Positions 1 to 9,876 of a stretch of DNA of 64,000 nucleotides are shown here, piece after piece. Position 1 is the stretch's first letter, and each line of letters starts with the position of its first letter. The notes under the pieces were generated by a model that searched no databases, was not told where the DNA came from, and was given only the letters and a program-made list of their open reading frames with translations. The position numbers were made by a program, and so were the translations under genes. Source of the stretch: Alopecurus myosuroides (taxonomy: Eukaryota > Streptophyta > Magnoliopsida > Poales > Poaceae); contig CM054063.1 of NCBI GenBank assembly GCA_028641055.1, positions 181,480,756-181,544,755 on the forward strand, read 5' to 3'.

Positions 1-1667
1 CACCCATCTCCCAACCATCCACGTGCCGGGCAATTCCGGGTTCCGCTGTCGGTCCCTTTGACGACTTCATCTGCTTCCAGCAGCGAGCTCCCACCGGATT
101 ACGCTGTAAATACCGGGTAAGTCTTTTCTATTTGACATCCTTTCATACCTGACAACTTTCAATCACTGTTGCTAACTGCCTCTCTCCCTTTTCTTTAGCG
201 CTCAAGTCACAGTTAGTGACCCGGAGAACATGGAAACAGATAACCAGAAGACGGAGGAACCAAGTGATAATGCGGACGCCGCGGCTGGTGATGAGGCTGA
301 AGACGCCCAAGAACAAGATCCTTTTAATGACCCGGCCCGACAAGAAGCCGGGTCTCCAAAATCGTCTGAAGACGTGGATGAAGAGATTGAGATCCAAGAG
401 ACGAGGACGGGTTCCCCAAACCCGGAGAACCAGATGGTCCGGGTTTCGACCCCAATGTCAGGAAAAACTCTTCATCCAGAGGCTCAAGCTGCCGGTTCTT
501 CTGGCACCAAGCCTGAAGACATGACATTCCCCCAGATGCATAGTGCCCTTCACACCTTAAGGGCCAACGAAGAGAATATCCTGGAAGCTTTGATAGCAAA
601 ACATGAGGTAAATACGAATAACATTGCTTGTATCCTTATCTAGTCCCCAAGTTCCGGGTAAATTTCTTGATAATTTGCCTGGAACTTCTCAGTATTTCCG
701 ACTAATTTATCCCTGTATCTCCACTCAGGACTTCGTGACCCAGTCTGAGAAAAAATTGGCTAAAGCCACCAAGCGTATTGAAAAGGAGGTGGCTCTGCGT
801 GAGGCGGCCGAGGCTGAGGCCAGGAGGAGTGGGAAGATCACGAGAAAGTATAGGAGGAGGGCTCATGCAGCCGAAGATAATCTAGTGAACCTTTCTGTCC
901 AGATTGCTGATATGTATCGCGCTTTGATCGGTATGACTCTTAGCATAATATTCATAATCCGGGTCACCCGTCTGACACATAGCCGGGTTTCCTTACTCGT
1001 GTTTTCATTTCTTTCTGCAGGTCCGGATGAAGTAATGCCGGAATAAGATGATATTGCCAAGCTGAAGACCATCGAGAGCGTTATCCGGCAACTATGTGCC
1101 GGAACCAAATGGATTCTTGAAGAACTACGGTGGCCGGGTGTTGGGCACGTCGACCTCAAGAGGATGCTGGATGCCTGCTCCACTATTCCCGAGTGGATTT
1201 GGCATTGGAAACGCTCGTCCTGCCGGGTTGGGGTAACCCGGGGGCTAGCCCTGGCGAAAGCTTACTTTCCTAAGCTAGAGCTGGCCAAGCTGATGGTCGG
1301 GTTTCCGGAATTCAACCGAGATGGGTCCAAATTTTCCCCGAAGGATTTCAAGGCCATCCAGAAAGAAGTCCGTTACTCGGCAAGCGTGATTGCTGACAGC
1401 TTGGAGCTCAATTCCATTGTCCCTTCCTATGGTGCTGATGGCGAAGCGATTAAGTCGGATCTTCCCAAGCCATACGATATGCTAGCCCGATGGAAGGAGG
1501 AAGCTGCAAAAAAGAAGGCTGAAGCCGACTCTGCGCCTGCTACTTCCACACCAGTCGTCCCTCCTCCTGCGCGAGCCGGCAATGCTGCTGATCCGGGTGC
1601 TGCTGCCACCAATAGTAACAGCAAGGGCAAGGAGAAGATGGACGCCGCAGCCCAGAATACCGAGTGA
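1..1667 (+). pseudogene. Antisense gene of element A, C-terminal part
   Basis: Antisense additional ORF between pol and the 3' LTR, as known for grass Tat elements. Only the 3' exons are in the window: 1-116 (partial), 199-607, 729-930 and 1021-1667. Each boundary has GT/AG and the reading frame is kept across all three introns. The protein is acidic at first, then highly charged and probably coiled coil (KKLAKATKRIEKEVALREA in the 729 exon), and ends in an Ala/Pro-rich tail before TGA at 1665. A single in-frame TAA at 1044-1046 interrupts it. The N-terminal Transposase_28-like domain seen in C and E would lie left of the window. Its function in the element is unknown. Confidence 0.75.
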
Positions 1668-2712
1668 TACCTGCTACCCGATGATGTGCCATATGCGTCA
1701 GTCGGTCAATAGGCCGTTTAAACAATTATTTCTTGATGATGCGCCTGTGAACCATTGCTGCTGGTACCAAAATTTGTAATGCACTTTAAGTTCTTGATAC
1801 GCCTTGTGCCTCTTCTGAATGTTGGGATGATTTTATATTTATCCATCTTTGAGCCCACTCGTTCTTGATATCCGACTTTCTTTATGGTTCCTTTTGTGAG
1901 ACTCGGTTTCCGAGTTTCATGGATTTTGACAAGCGGACTTTTCTCTAAGTCCCCAAGTCCCCCACGACTCGGATGTTTGGGTTTTTTGAGCTTTAGCAAC
2001 TGAACAACTTTTCCTTTTTCGAAATCCCCAGCCCCCAAGACCAAAAATGCCGAGTCTGGGATGTGTAGTCTTTCCAATAGAACAAGTTGCTTGCTGCTAA
2101 GCCCAAACCCAGAGCCGTTTCACATAGGTATTGAAGTTATGCTTGATAAATATTGAGTTTCCGGCTATTAGCCCTGTACTCTGCATAACTTGTGGTTTGG
2201 ATGACCCTTTTGACTACCTTGTACTGTAAGCCGGCTTTCGCGTGGATACCATGTTGTTACATCTATACGAAAACAGGGTCGGGCAAGTCCCATTGGGCTT
2301 CATGGCTGATTGTAATCGTAAGCGAGCAAATCATGCCACTTTAGTGCGAGTCACATTGAGCTTAAGTAAGAAAAGTCAAGAAAATTTGGCTACTTTGTCC
2401 GGTTATAAGATTGCAGCCGTGCTCGTTTGCGAGCAATCGGCCCTTATAACTCATAGGCATCAAGGCCGGGTCTTTGAGTTTGTAACTGTGCTATTCAAGC
2501 AATCAGCCCTCAAGACCTATATATATGCAACATATGGAGAGTGAAGAACATAAGAATAACCACCTCTTTTCTTGATATGCGAAAGTTAGGTCAGCAAGCC
2601 GCCTCATTAAAAACCCTTCCAGTCCCCAAGGGTGCCCTGGATAGGAAAAGAGTGCGTCTGAAAACCTGCCGCCTGTGACATCGTGCAACTCTACTTGCCA
2701 ATATAGTCTATA
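1668..2712. other. Non-coding spacer of element A between antisense gene and pol
   Basis: About 1 kb separates the convergent ends of the antisense gene (plus) and integrase (minus). It is AT-rich and has no convincing ORF. Degenerate short repeats are visible around 2330-2520 (phrases ending in a TTGCGAGCAATCGGCCCT-like core). The spacers of C (20620-21287) and E (46144-46755) hold the same position. Transcription terminators for both genes may lie here; none is identified. Confidence 0.6.
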
Positions 2713-3804
2713 CTAAGTATAGTAGGGACGTAGCTGAGCCACGTTCCATGGTCTGTCTCTTTCCTGCATAGACGAAGTGGTATGAGCGGTGTCATTAACT
2801 GTAGCCGACTCTTCCCTTGCATCTATCAAGTAATACGATCCGTTGTGCAGATTCCGGCTTATGATAAACGACCCTTCCCATGGTGGTGATAACTTGTGTT
2901 TCCCTTCGTTTGACTGTACCAGACGCAGGACCAAGTCTCCTTCCTGGAAGACCCGGGTTTTCACGCGCCGGATATGATACCTCCGTAAATCTTGCTGATA
3001 TATGGTTGACCTTTCCAGGGCTTGTTCCCTTTGTTCTTCTAACATATCTACGGCATCTTGCCGGGTCTTCTCGTTCTCTACCTCGACGTAAGCTGATACT
3101 CGAGGTGAATCATGAATAATATCACTCGGCAACACCGCTTCCGCACCATAAACCATGAAGAATGGTGTCATCTGAGTAGATCTGTTAGGTGTAGTGTTGA
3201 TACCCCAAACCACGGAAGGTAGTTCTTCAACCCATGCACCCGCAGCCCTGATGCAAGGGACTCGCAGTCGTGGTTTTAGTCCATGAAGTAACTCTTGGTT
3301 TGCCCTCTCCACTTGTCCATTGGCCTGTGGATGAGCCGTTGATGCTACGTCAAGCCGGATTCCATTGTTGCCATAGAACTTTTCCATCGCGCCAAGGGAC
3401 ATGTTGGTTCCATTGTCGGTAATTATGCTGTGGGGATACCCGAACCGGTAGATAATTCTTTTCAGGAACTTGACTGCTGTAACTGCTTCACAATTGGTGA
3501 CTGGCATAACCTCAACCCATTTAGTAAACTTGTCAATGGCCACCAAAATATGTGTCTTCTTGCAAGGTGACATGTGAAAGGGACCAACCATGTCCATACC
3601 CCAAACAGCGAACGACCAAGTTAACGGAATAGTCCGCAATTCCATAGCCGGCACGTGGGTTTGACGAGCGTACCTTTGACATCCGTCACACCTTGCCACT
3701 AAGCGCTCTGCATCTGCTAGAGCCGTGAGCCAGAAAAATCCGTGTCGATAAGCTTTGGCAACAAAGGGATCTTGTGGATGCATGATGCCCACAATCACCT
3801 TCAT
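2713..3804 (-). pseudogene. Element A integrase
   Basis: 363-residue open frame for the integrase of element A. The Cys pair of the zinc-binding module (CDGCQRYA) is followed by the DDE catalytic core: first Asp in GMDMVGPF, second in IITDNGTN, Glu in NGQVERAN. The C-terminal module has PPWEGSFIISRNL. It catalyses insertion of element cDNA. The His pair of the zinc module lies in another frame just upstream (GDCGHH in the 3686-4381 frame), so a frameshift near 3790 separates it from the catalytic domain. The catalytic residues are all present. Confidence 0.9.
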
Positions 3805-5873
3805 GTATTTCTTTAAGAATCTGCCAGCCTTCTTCTGGTGCTACACAGCGCAAAAAGACTCCTGCTGCACTTCTCTTGTATAACTCCCCATTGATGATAG
3901 AATATCCCTTTGCTCGCCTCAAAATTTGCCTTGCTAACACCTCCTGCTGTGGTAACTCGCCTCGTGATAGGTAGGCCAAAAACGGTTCTGTCCACTCGGG
4001 AACGTCGCGTACAGTGGCCACGAGCTCCAAATCCGGGTCTTGATTTGCCAGTTCTTCTTCAGACTCGGTTTTAACTGATGGTCGCCATAATTCATCCAGG
4101 AAGACATTAGGAGGAACCGGCTCTCTGCGCGAGCCGAGTCTAGCGAGGGCGTCTGCTGCCTCATTCTTTCTTCTGTCTATGTGCTCCACCTCATATCCGG
4201 AGAAACATCCTGCAACCCTATCAACCTGTCTGCGGTATGCTGCCATGGTTGCGTCCTTTCTATCCCAAGTTCCTGATACCTGTTGTACCACAAGGTCCGA
4301 ATCTCCAAAGCATCGTATCCTCTTAATGTTCATCTCCTTGGCTACCTTTAAGCCGTGCAATAGGGCCTCATACTCGGCCACGTTGTTGGAACAATCAAAG
4401 TGAATCTATAGCACGTAACTCAATTTGTCTCCTTTGGGTGATGTTAGCACCACTCCAGCTCCTGATCCCTCATATTGCTTGGATCAATCGAAGTGCATGA
4501 TCCAAGATTCGGAGTTTGGAGCAAAGGTGGTCATGCCTGTGTGTGTCCAGTCATTAACGAAATCGACCAAAGCCTGAGATTTAATTGCTGACTTGGGCTC
4601 GTAGTTGATGTGATAATCCCCCATCTCTATCGCCATTTGGCTATTCTTCCTGTCGTATCCGAGTTTCTGATGATATCTGACATTGGTATCGAACTTACCA
4701 CTGTTATGGGGTGTTCCTGGAAATACGGCTTCAGTTTCCGGCTGGCCATAAAGACCCCGAAAACCAGCTTTTGCCAATGCGGATAGCGCTGCTTTGCCTC
4801 AGATAATACTTCGCTGACGTAATAAACCGGTCTCTGGACCGGGTAACCTTTCCCATCCTCTTTACGCTCCACAACAACTACTGTACTAACGGCTCGGGGG
4901 CCCGCTGCTACGTATAGCAACATGGGCTCTTTAGGACCCGGGGCCGCTAGGACTGGTGCTTCAGATAACTGCTTCTTTAGTGCCTGGAACGCCTCATCCG
5001 CCTCTTGGTCCCACACGAATTTATCGGATTTCCTCAAGAGCCGGTACAAGGGTATTGCTTTTTCTCCGAGTCTGGATATAAATCGGCTCAAGGCTGCTAC
5101 GCAGCCCGTGAGCTTTTGAACATGCTTCAAATTTTCCGGCTTTTTCAGATTCTGGATAGCTTTTATTTTATCTGGGTTTGCCTCAATTCCTCTCTCGGAA
5201 ACGATAGAGTCGAGTAATTTCCCAGCTGGAACTCCAAATACACACTTCGTCGGGTTAAGCTTCATCTGATACCTCCTCAAGTTCTTGAACGTCTCCTTCA
5301 GATCGTCGATAAATGTCTCTGCCTTCCTGGTCTTGATAACCACATCATCCACATAAGCATGGACATTGCGTCCAATTTGATCCTCAAAGCACTTCTGTAT
5401 ACACCGTTGATAAGTTGCGCCAGCGTTCTTCAATCCAAACGTCATAGTTTTGTAACAAAAGGCCCCAAAAGGGGTTATAAATGATGTTTTCTCCCAATCC
5501 TCCCTCTTGAGCTTAATCTGATGATACCCGGAATACGCGTCCAGAAGCATAATAGGTCACTTCCAGCTACTGCGTCTATGATCTGATCTATTTTTGGTAG
5601 TGCGAACGGATCCTTTGGGAAATGTTTGTTGAGACTCGTAAAATCAATGCACATCCTCCACTCATTGGTCTTTTTCATCACGAGAACCGGATTTGCTAAC
5701 CAATCCGGGTGAAATACTTCCATGATGAAGCCGGCTGTCAGCAGCCGTGCGATTTCTTCTCCTATAGCTTTCCTTCTTTCCTCATTCATTTTCCGCAGGC
5801 CCTGCTTCACAGGCCGGGACTTAGGGTCTACGTGCAAACTGTGTTCTGCCAACTCTGTAGGGATACCCGGCAT
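3686..5873 (-). pseudogene. Element A reverse transcriptase-RNase H, frameshifted
   Basis: Reverse transcriptase begins near 5873 (MPGIPTELAEHSL), continues through NPVLVMKK and WRMCIDF, and changes frame near 5550. It then runs through LKNAGATYQRC and the catalytic YVDD box (AYVDDVVIKT) in the 4627-5550 frame. RNase H follows in pieces at 4484-4777 and 3686-4381, with an EYEALLHGL motif and a DSDLVVQQ core. At least three frame changes are needed to read it through, so it is dead. The 5384-5873 part is repeated near the right end of the window. Confidence 0.88.
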
Positions 5874-7093
5874 ATCGCTAGGCGTCCAGGCGAATACGTC
5901 CGCATTAGAACGAATACGTCCACAAGTGCCTTCTCCTGCTCGTTGTCCAAGTTAGACCCTATAGTAAATTGCTTGGTGGGATCACCTTCAACAAAAGCTA
6001 TCATCTTAGTGTCCTGTGCTGCCTTGAATTTCGCTCTCTCGTCTTCAGTATTCGGTCTTTTCAATGTTGTTCTGTCATCCGGGTCTACCTGAGACCGGCA
6101 ATACTTGAGTTCCTCTTTTCTGCAAGCTTGCTCGGCCATTACCGAATCTCCTTCATCGCACTCGGCTGCTATATCCCGGCTTCCATGTATGGTGATGGTT
6201 TGTTTAGGACCCGGGATTTTTAGCTGTAAATATACATAACACGGCCTAGCCATGAATTTAGCATAAGCCGGCCTTCCGAACAGCGCGTGATAAGGACTGC
6301 GCAATTTGACCACCTCGAAAGTGAGCCACTCGACTCGATAATTATCCTTCGATTCTCCAAAAGCTACCTCCAATGCGATTTTTCCCTCGGGGCATGCTGA
6401 GTGACCCGGCACTATCCCATGAAAAATTGTTGAGCTTTTCTATAGCTGAGATTCCTTGAGATCCATGCGTAAAAAGGTTTCCCAATACAAAATATTGATG
6501 CTGCTTCCGCCATCCATCAGGACCTTTTTCAACTCGTAGCCATTGACCTGTGGTGCGACTACCAATGCTAAGACTCCCGGGTGTTCTATTCTTTCCGGGT
6601 GATCTCTTCTGCTCCATGTTACATCTTGTTCTGACCACCTCAGGTATCTTGGAACGGCCGAGGATACCGAGTTTACTACTTGCTTCAATATCTTTTTGTC
6701 CCTATTAGAAGTTCCTGTAGTATGCACATGATATTGTCCTTTTAAACCATATGTATGTACCATACCGATGAAGATGCTGATCTGGCCGATTGTCACAATA
6801 GATCCGGATTCGAGGTGATCCGACTCTGGTCCCCAGCCGGAATCGTCCACCATCTTCTCTCCTTCGTGGTCGATGTAGATCTCGCCGATGACTAGATTCT
6901 CCATGTTCTTCCGAGCTTCTCCCGTGATGTAAACACCTTTGGACGCAGGCCCCACGGTGGGCGCCAACTGTCGTGGGATAATCACGGCAGACGTTACCGG
7001 GGGTAACTGATCTTGGGGCAAGACGACACAGGCGTTTGGGAGAGGGTTTAGCTCAGAGGAAAACATGATGGTACTCGATATGGTAGCCGGCAA
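5828..7093 (-). pseudogene. Element A leader-protease region with gag core deleted
   Basis: The frame starting upstream of the primer-binding site reads RQLAPTVGP across it, continues into a leader (IGQISIFIGMVH) and then enters the end of gag and the protease (VLMDGGSSINILY, the D-G-G retropepsin-like triad). The Retrotrans_gag core and the basic region seen in B and E are absent, so an internal deletion joined leader to protease. A TAG at 6440-6442 stops the frame and is shared with the second copy at 55109. The frame resumes as FHGIVPGHSACPEGK. Near 5916 this copy lacks one base that the second copy keeps, which breaks the protease-RT linker. Confidence 0.82.
6950..6966 (-). other. Primer-binding site of element A
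   Basis: On the minus strand this reads TGGCGCCCACCGTGGGG, two bases inside the 5' LTR end. It is the tRNA-primed start point of minus-strand DNA. The same 17-mer, with at most one change, follows the LTR ends of B, C and E. The tRNA is not assigned. Confidence 0.85.
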
Positions 7094-7444
7094 TCAAGTC
7101 GCCGAGTCTTCGATCTCGATGTATTAACTCAACTCTCGTGTTACACTGGATGCTCGATATCAAGCGATATTGCTAGAACTCTTGGATCTCCCTTAACCTA
7201 ACTTAGGGGCCGGTTTATAAAGCACTCAAACCCCCTGGCTTGCCCTCCAAGGCGCACCCTGAATCCTACCCGGACACTGCGTATAAAACCCTAACCTTCC
7301 TTGCCGTAACCCACAATCCGGGTTACGAGGCCTACAATCTTGGGCCTTCTAGAAGTTCTTTTATCCTTAGCCGGATCTTGCGCAGCGTCCTTTGGGCCGA
7401 ATTACACCTTGGAGTTGGCCTACCGGGTTATCATCCCTCCATCA
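6969..7444 (-). repeat. 5' LTR of element A
   Basis: About 476 bp between the primer-binding site and unrelated DNA. On the plus strand it starts TGTCGTGGG. It ends at 7441 or 7444 (CCCTCCATCA); the outer edge cannot be fixed because the partner LTR is outside the window. A TATA-like CTTTATAAACC lies on the minus strand near 7215-7225. The same LTR recurs at 55638-56115. Confidence 0.72.
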
Positions 7445-7446
7445 GA

Positions 7447-7640
7447 TGTAGACTAGTGTTGCATGCATGTGGGCAACCTTATGTCGAACTGATTTTGCAT
7501 GCTTTGTGTGCATGCTTTTGTTGAACTGATGCGCATGCATGTTTGCATGCTGTGTGTTGAACTGTTGTGCATGCTTGCTTGCATGCTTGTGTTGAACTGA
7601 TGTGCATGCGTGTGTGTATGCTTGTGTTGAACTGAAGTGC
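7447..7640. repeat. Minisatellite, ~35-bp units rich in GCATGC
   Basis: Five degenerate units of about 34-35 bp, each with a GTTGAACTGATGTGCATGC-like core and one or two GCATGC palindromes. The unit is not seen elsewhere except in the second copy (56118-56311). Open frames over it on the minus strand are repeat artefacts. Confidence 0.8.
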
Positions 7641-7671
7641 ATTTTTGCATTTTCTTTGAATTTTCTTTGTT

Positions 7672-7695
7672 TGTGTGTGTGTGTGTGTGTGTGTG
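7672..7695. repeat. TG microsatellite, 12 units
   Basis: Twelve perfect TG units. The matching site in the second copy (56343-56352) has only five, the largest single length difference between the copies. Confidence 0.9.
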
Positions 7696-7844
7696 ATTTT
7701 TAGCTATTTTGTCTCGTATATGTCAAAACCATAGCATTAAACATAGATTACATACAAGTGCTCATAAAATTGACTGCGAACATGATATTACTCAAGTGCT
7801 ACCATTACCCAAGTATCTTCCTTACATTGCTAATATGCCATTAC

Positions 7845-8467
7845 TCAACTGCCACACATCATTATGCCAATACACATTGCAAATAAAACTAAAAAAACCC
7901 AAATCATCAATAGATTGTGGCTAGAATCTTGAATCTTGCCTTCATGAGCAGGTTTTCTAGCAGCTTCATCAGCACCTTCTTTGTGTACCCCTTGCCACAG
8001 CACCTGATCTAGCTTCTGCCTCAGTGCACTTATCTCTTCCTGCGATGTGCTATTCTCGTCCTTCTTTCTAAACACTGCATTACGCAGTTGAAGAACCACC
8101 TGTTCCTGGGATTCTGTCCATTCTGGGTCATGCCATGAGAACTTTCCACAACCATAAGGAGTGCCATACTTCTGCAACCAAAATAACATAAAATTTAACC
8201 AAAAGCAATATCTTGCAACCAAACTGAAACTAAAGCACGAATCTTTACCAAGCGTCTTTGGCATTTCAGGAATCTCTGGCCTGGATTATGGTCGGTCCAA
8301 GAAATCCACATGGCCATCTTCAAACCGCATAGACATTTTGTTTCATTGCAGTGGTCCAAGGCCACCGGAGTGTATGGGAAAGGTTTGCGGCGGCGAGGAG
8401 GAAACCCCCCTTCCTGCGACGAGCACGAACTCTCGCGGCTAGCGGCCATGCTTTCCCTGCGCGCCAT
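7845..8467 (-). CDS. GRF-type zinc-finger protein with C-terminal membrane segment
   Basis: Two exons on the minus strand: 8467-8249 and 8171-7845, with a 77-bp GT/AG intron in phase 0; 181 residues. The intron splits a GRF zinc finger: CLCG and HNPGQRFLKC in exon 1, YGCGKFSWHDPEW in exon 2. This matches the family pattern CxCG...NPGR.F..C...C.F..W.D, which in other proteins binds nucleic acid. A short coiled stretch (EEISALRQKLDQVLWQGV) and one hydrophobic segment (LLMIWVFLVLFAMCIGIMMC) follow, so it may be tail-anchored. It sits beside CACTA-type terminal repeats and may be a transposon passenger. The protein is identical in the second copy. Start chosen at the first Met of the open frame; MAASRE, 7 codons later, is possible. 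Confidence 0.72.
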
Positions 8468-9016
8468 GTTAGACAGGGGAGACAGGGAAGAACCCTAGAA
8501 TCGCCAAGGGAGAAGAGGAGAGGGAAATTTAGCTGCACGCCCTCGTCAGCGGCAGCGGTGTGGTAACGGCGGAGGATTTACGGTAGAGGCGGCGAAGGAT
8601 TGACGGCAGTGGCTTTGCTGTGGTGTGGTAAAGTTATTTAGTTGGTACGTTCAGCTGTGTCAACGGCTAAATTGGATCCCATAGTACCAACGGCTACAAA
8701 CGGTGCACACGGCCTGAAGGTGGGGCCAGGCACCAAGGGTGTGGTCGTAGCCAGTCAAAGCAGTCAAACAGGACAGAATATGTTGCCCCAAGAAAAATCC
8801 GCGATGTTCTACATGACCAGGCAAGTTTAGTTGAAGGCAACTGGGCTCTTAGTGGGCTACTGGGACAGAGACGAAAATCCGCGACGTAAAACTAGCAAAA
8901 ATTCGGGCAAAACCAGTCTGCGACGAACCAAACCAATATGTCGAGAGAAAACTCCACTTTTCAGCCATTCGCGACGGAAACGCTCGACGTTATCAAAATG
9001 TTCCGCTCAAAATGTT

Positions 9017-9082
9017 CCAGATCGCACGGAATTTGGTAGTGTGAATCACATAGTAATCACTACCAAATTCCTCACGGTCTGG
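9017..9082. repeat. Back-to-back CACTA-type terminal inverted repeats
   Basis: Left arm 9017-9041 ends GGAATTTGGTAGTG; right arm 9058-9082 starts CACTACCAAATTCC. The arms are inverted copies with a few mismatches in the outer part, separated by a 16-bp spacer (9042-9057). CACTA...TAGTG is the terminal signature of En/Spm elements. Here it looks like the end of one element facing the start of another. Confidence 0.6.
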
Positions 9083-9413
9083 GACGTTTCAATAACGCTA
9101 TAGATGAGCTCCAAACCGTCGCTAAGGGCAATCCGCGACGGTTTACGCGACGGGGTGAGAATGTGCCCGATCGACTGTCACGGACGATTCTGCGACGATT
9201 AAGTTAACACTAAACCGTCGTGAGCTACTGGCCGGCCCAGCACAAGGCCCAACAAGGAGCGGCGTTTTTTTTTGTCGCAGCATGTGTACACATGGTATCG
9301 TATTTTTCCGTTACCATTACAGGCGCCACTAACGTCACTTCTACCGTTCCTGACATGATCATCGTCTTGACATTTTTAAAACGTCGCGATTGGAAATACC
9401 GTTACCTCCATTT

Positions 9414-9445
9414 ATGACGTCATTGTTCCTGTTTTATGACGTCAT
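9414..9445. promoter_or_regulatory. Two ATGACGTCAT palindromes
   Basis: Two perfect copies of ATGACGTCAT (9414-9423 and 9436-9445), 12 bp apart. TGACGTCA is the classic bZIP-binding palindrome. Both are kept in the second copy (58071 and 58093). They lie between the broken Tnp1-like gene and the GRF gene promoter side; a role is not shown. Confidence 0.4.
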
Positions 9446-9876
9446 AATACGTGCGACGCTTATTTTCTCATCGCGTGTTTACCACTATTGGGTGCCACAT
9501 GGTCCTCTCATAAAGTTCCACGTATACGCTTATTCTCGACGAATTTATAACGTTGTCCGATGGTGCGACGTTTTAGTTCGTCGTAAGACGTCGCCAATCA
9601 TAAGCCAGCACGTGGACTAACACGGCATCTCCATGTCGAAACGTATCCATGACGTGTTTTTTCGTTGTGATTCCATCCAATAAGGTGCCGCCTCATGGAC
9701 CTACCATATAGTACCACGTGTCCTCGTATTCGTAAGAATGAAAAATACTATACTAGTTTTCACAGCAAAGCAAACACAACAAATACATAAATTCCAAATA
9801 AGGGCACAACCTAGCTCACCAGCAAAGGCAATCTAATGCAGTTCAACAGACAACAAGCGGTTTCACAAAGGGCTAC

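Larger units (their letters stand above)
1..7444 (-). mobile_element. Element A: Tat-lineage Ty3/gypsy retrotransposon, 3' end outside window
   Basis: Minus-strand LTR retrotransposon. Reading right to left: 5' LTR (6969 to ~7444), primer-binding site, leader fused directly to protease, reverse transcriptase, RNase H, integrase, a non-coding spacer, then an antisense gene on the plus strand (1-1667). The 3' LTR must lie left of base 1. The order PR-RT-RH-IN and the antisense gene downstream of pol place it in the Tat branch of Ty3/gypsy (family knowledge). Pol is split by frameshifts and stops, and the central gag is missing, so the copy is not autonomous. The part from 5384 rightward is repeated at 54052. 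Confidence 0.9.
8860..9640. repeat. CACTA-type subterminal repeat region
   Basis: The motif GCGACG (or CGTCGC) recurs about a dozen times in both orientations on either side of the CACTA/TAGTG palindrome at 9017-9082, for example near 8880, 8915, 8970, 9125, 9135, 9148, 9195, 9385, 9450 and 9590. Short repeats dense near the ends are typical of En/Spm-type elements, where the element's DNA-binding protein attaches. No coding frame is convincing here. Confidence 0.6.

Noticed and set aside
7442..7650. Open frames with repeated His/Ala peptides on the minus strand
   Set aside because: Products of the GCATGC minisatellite in two frames; no start context or domain.
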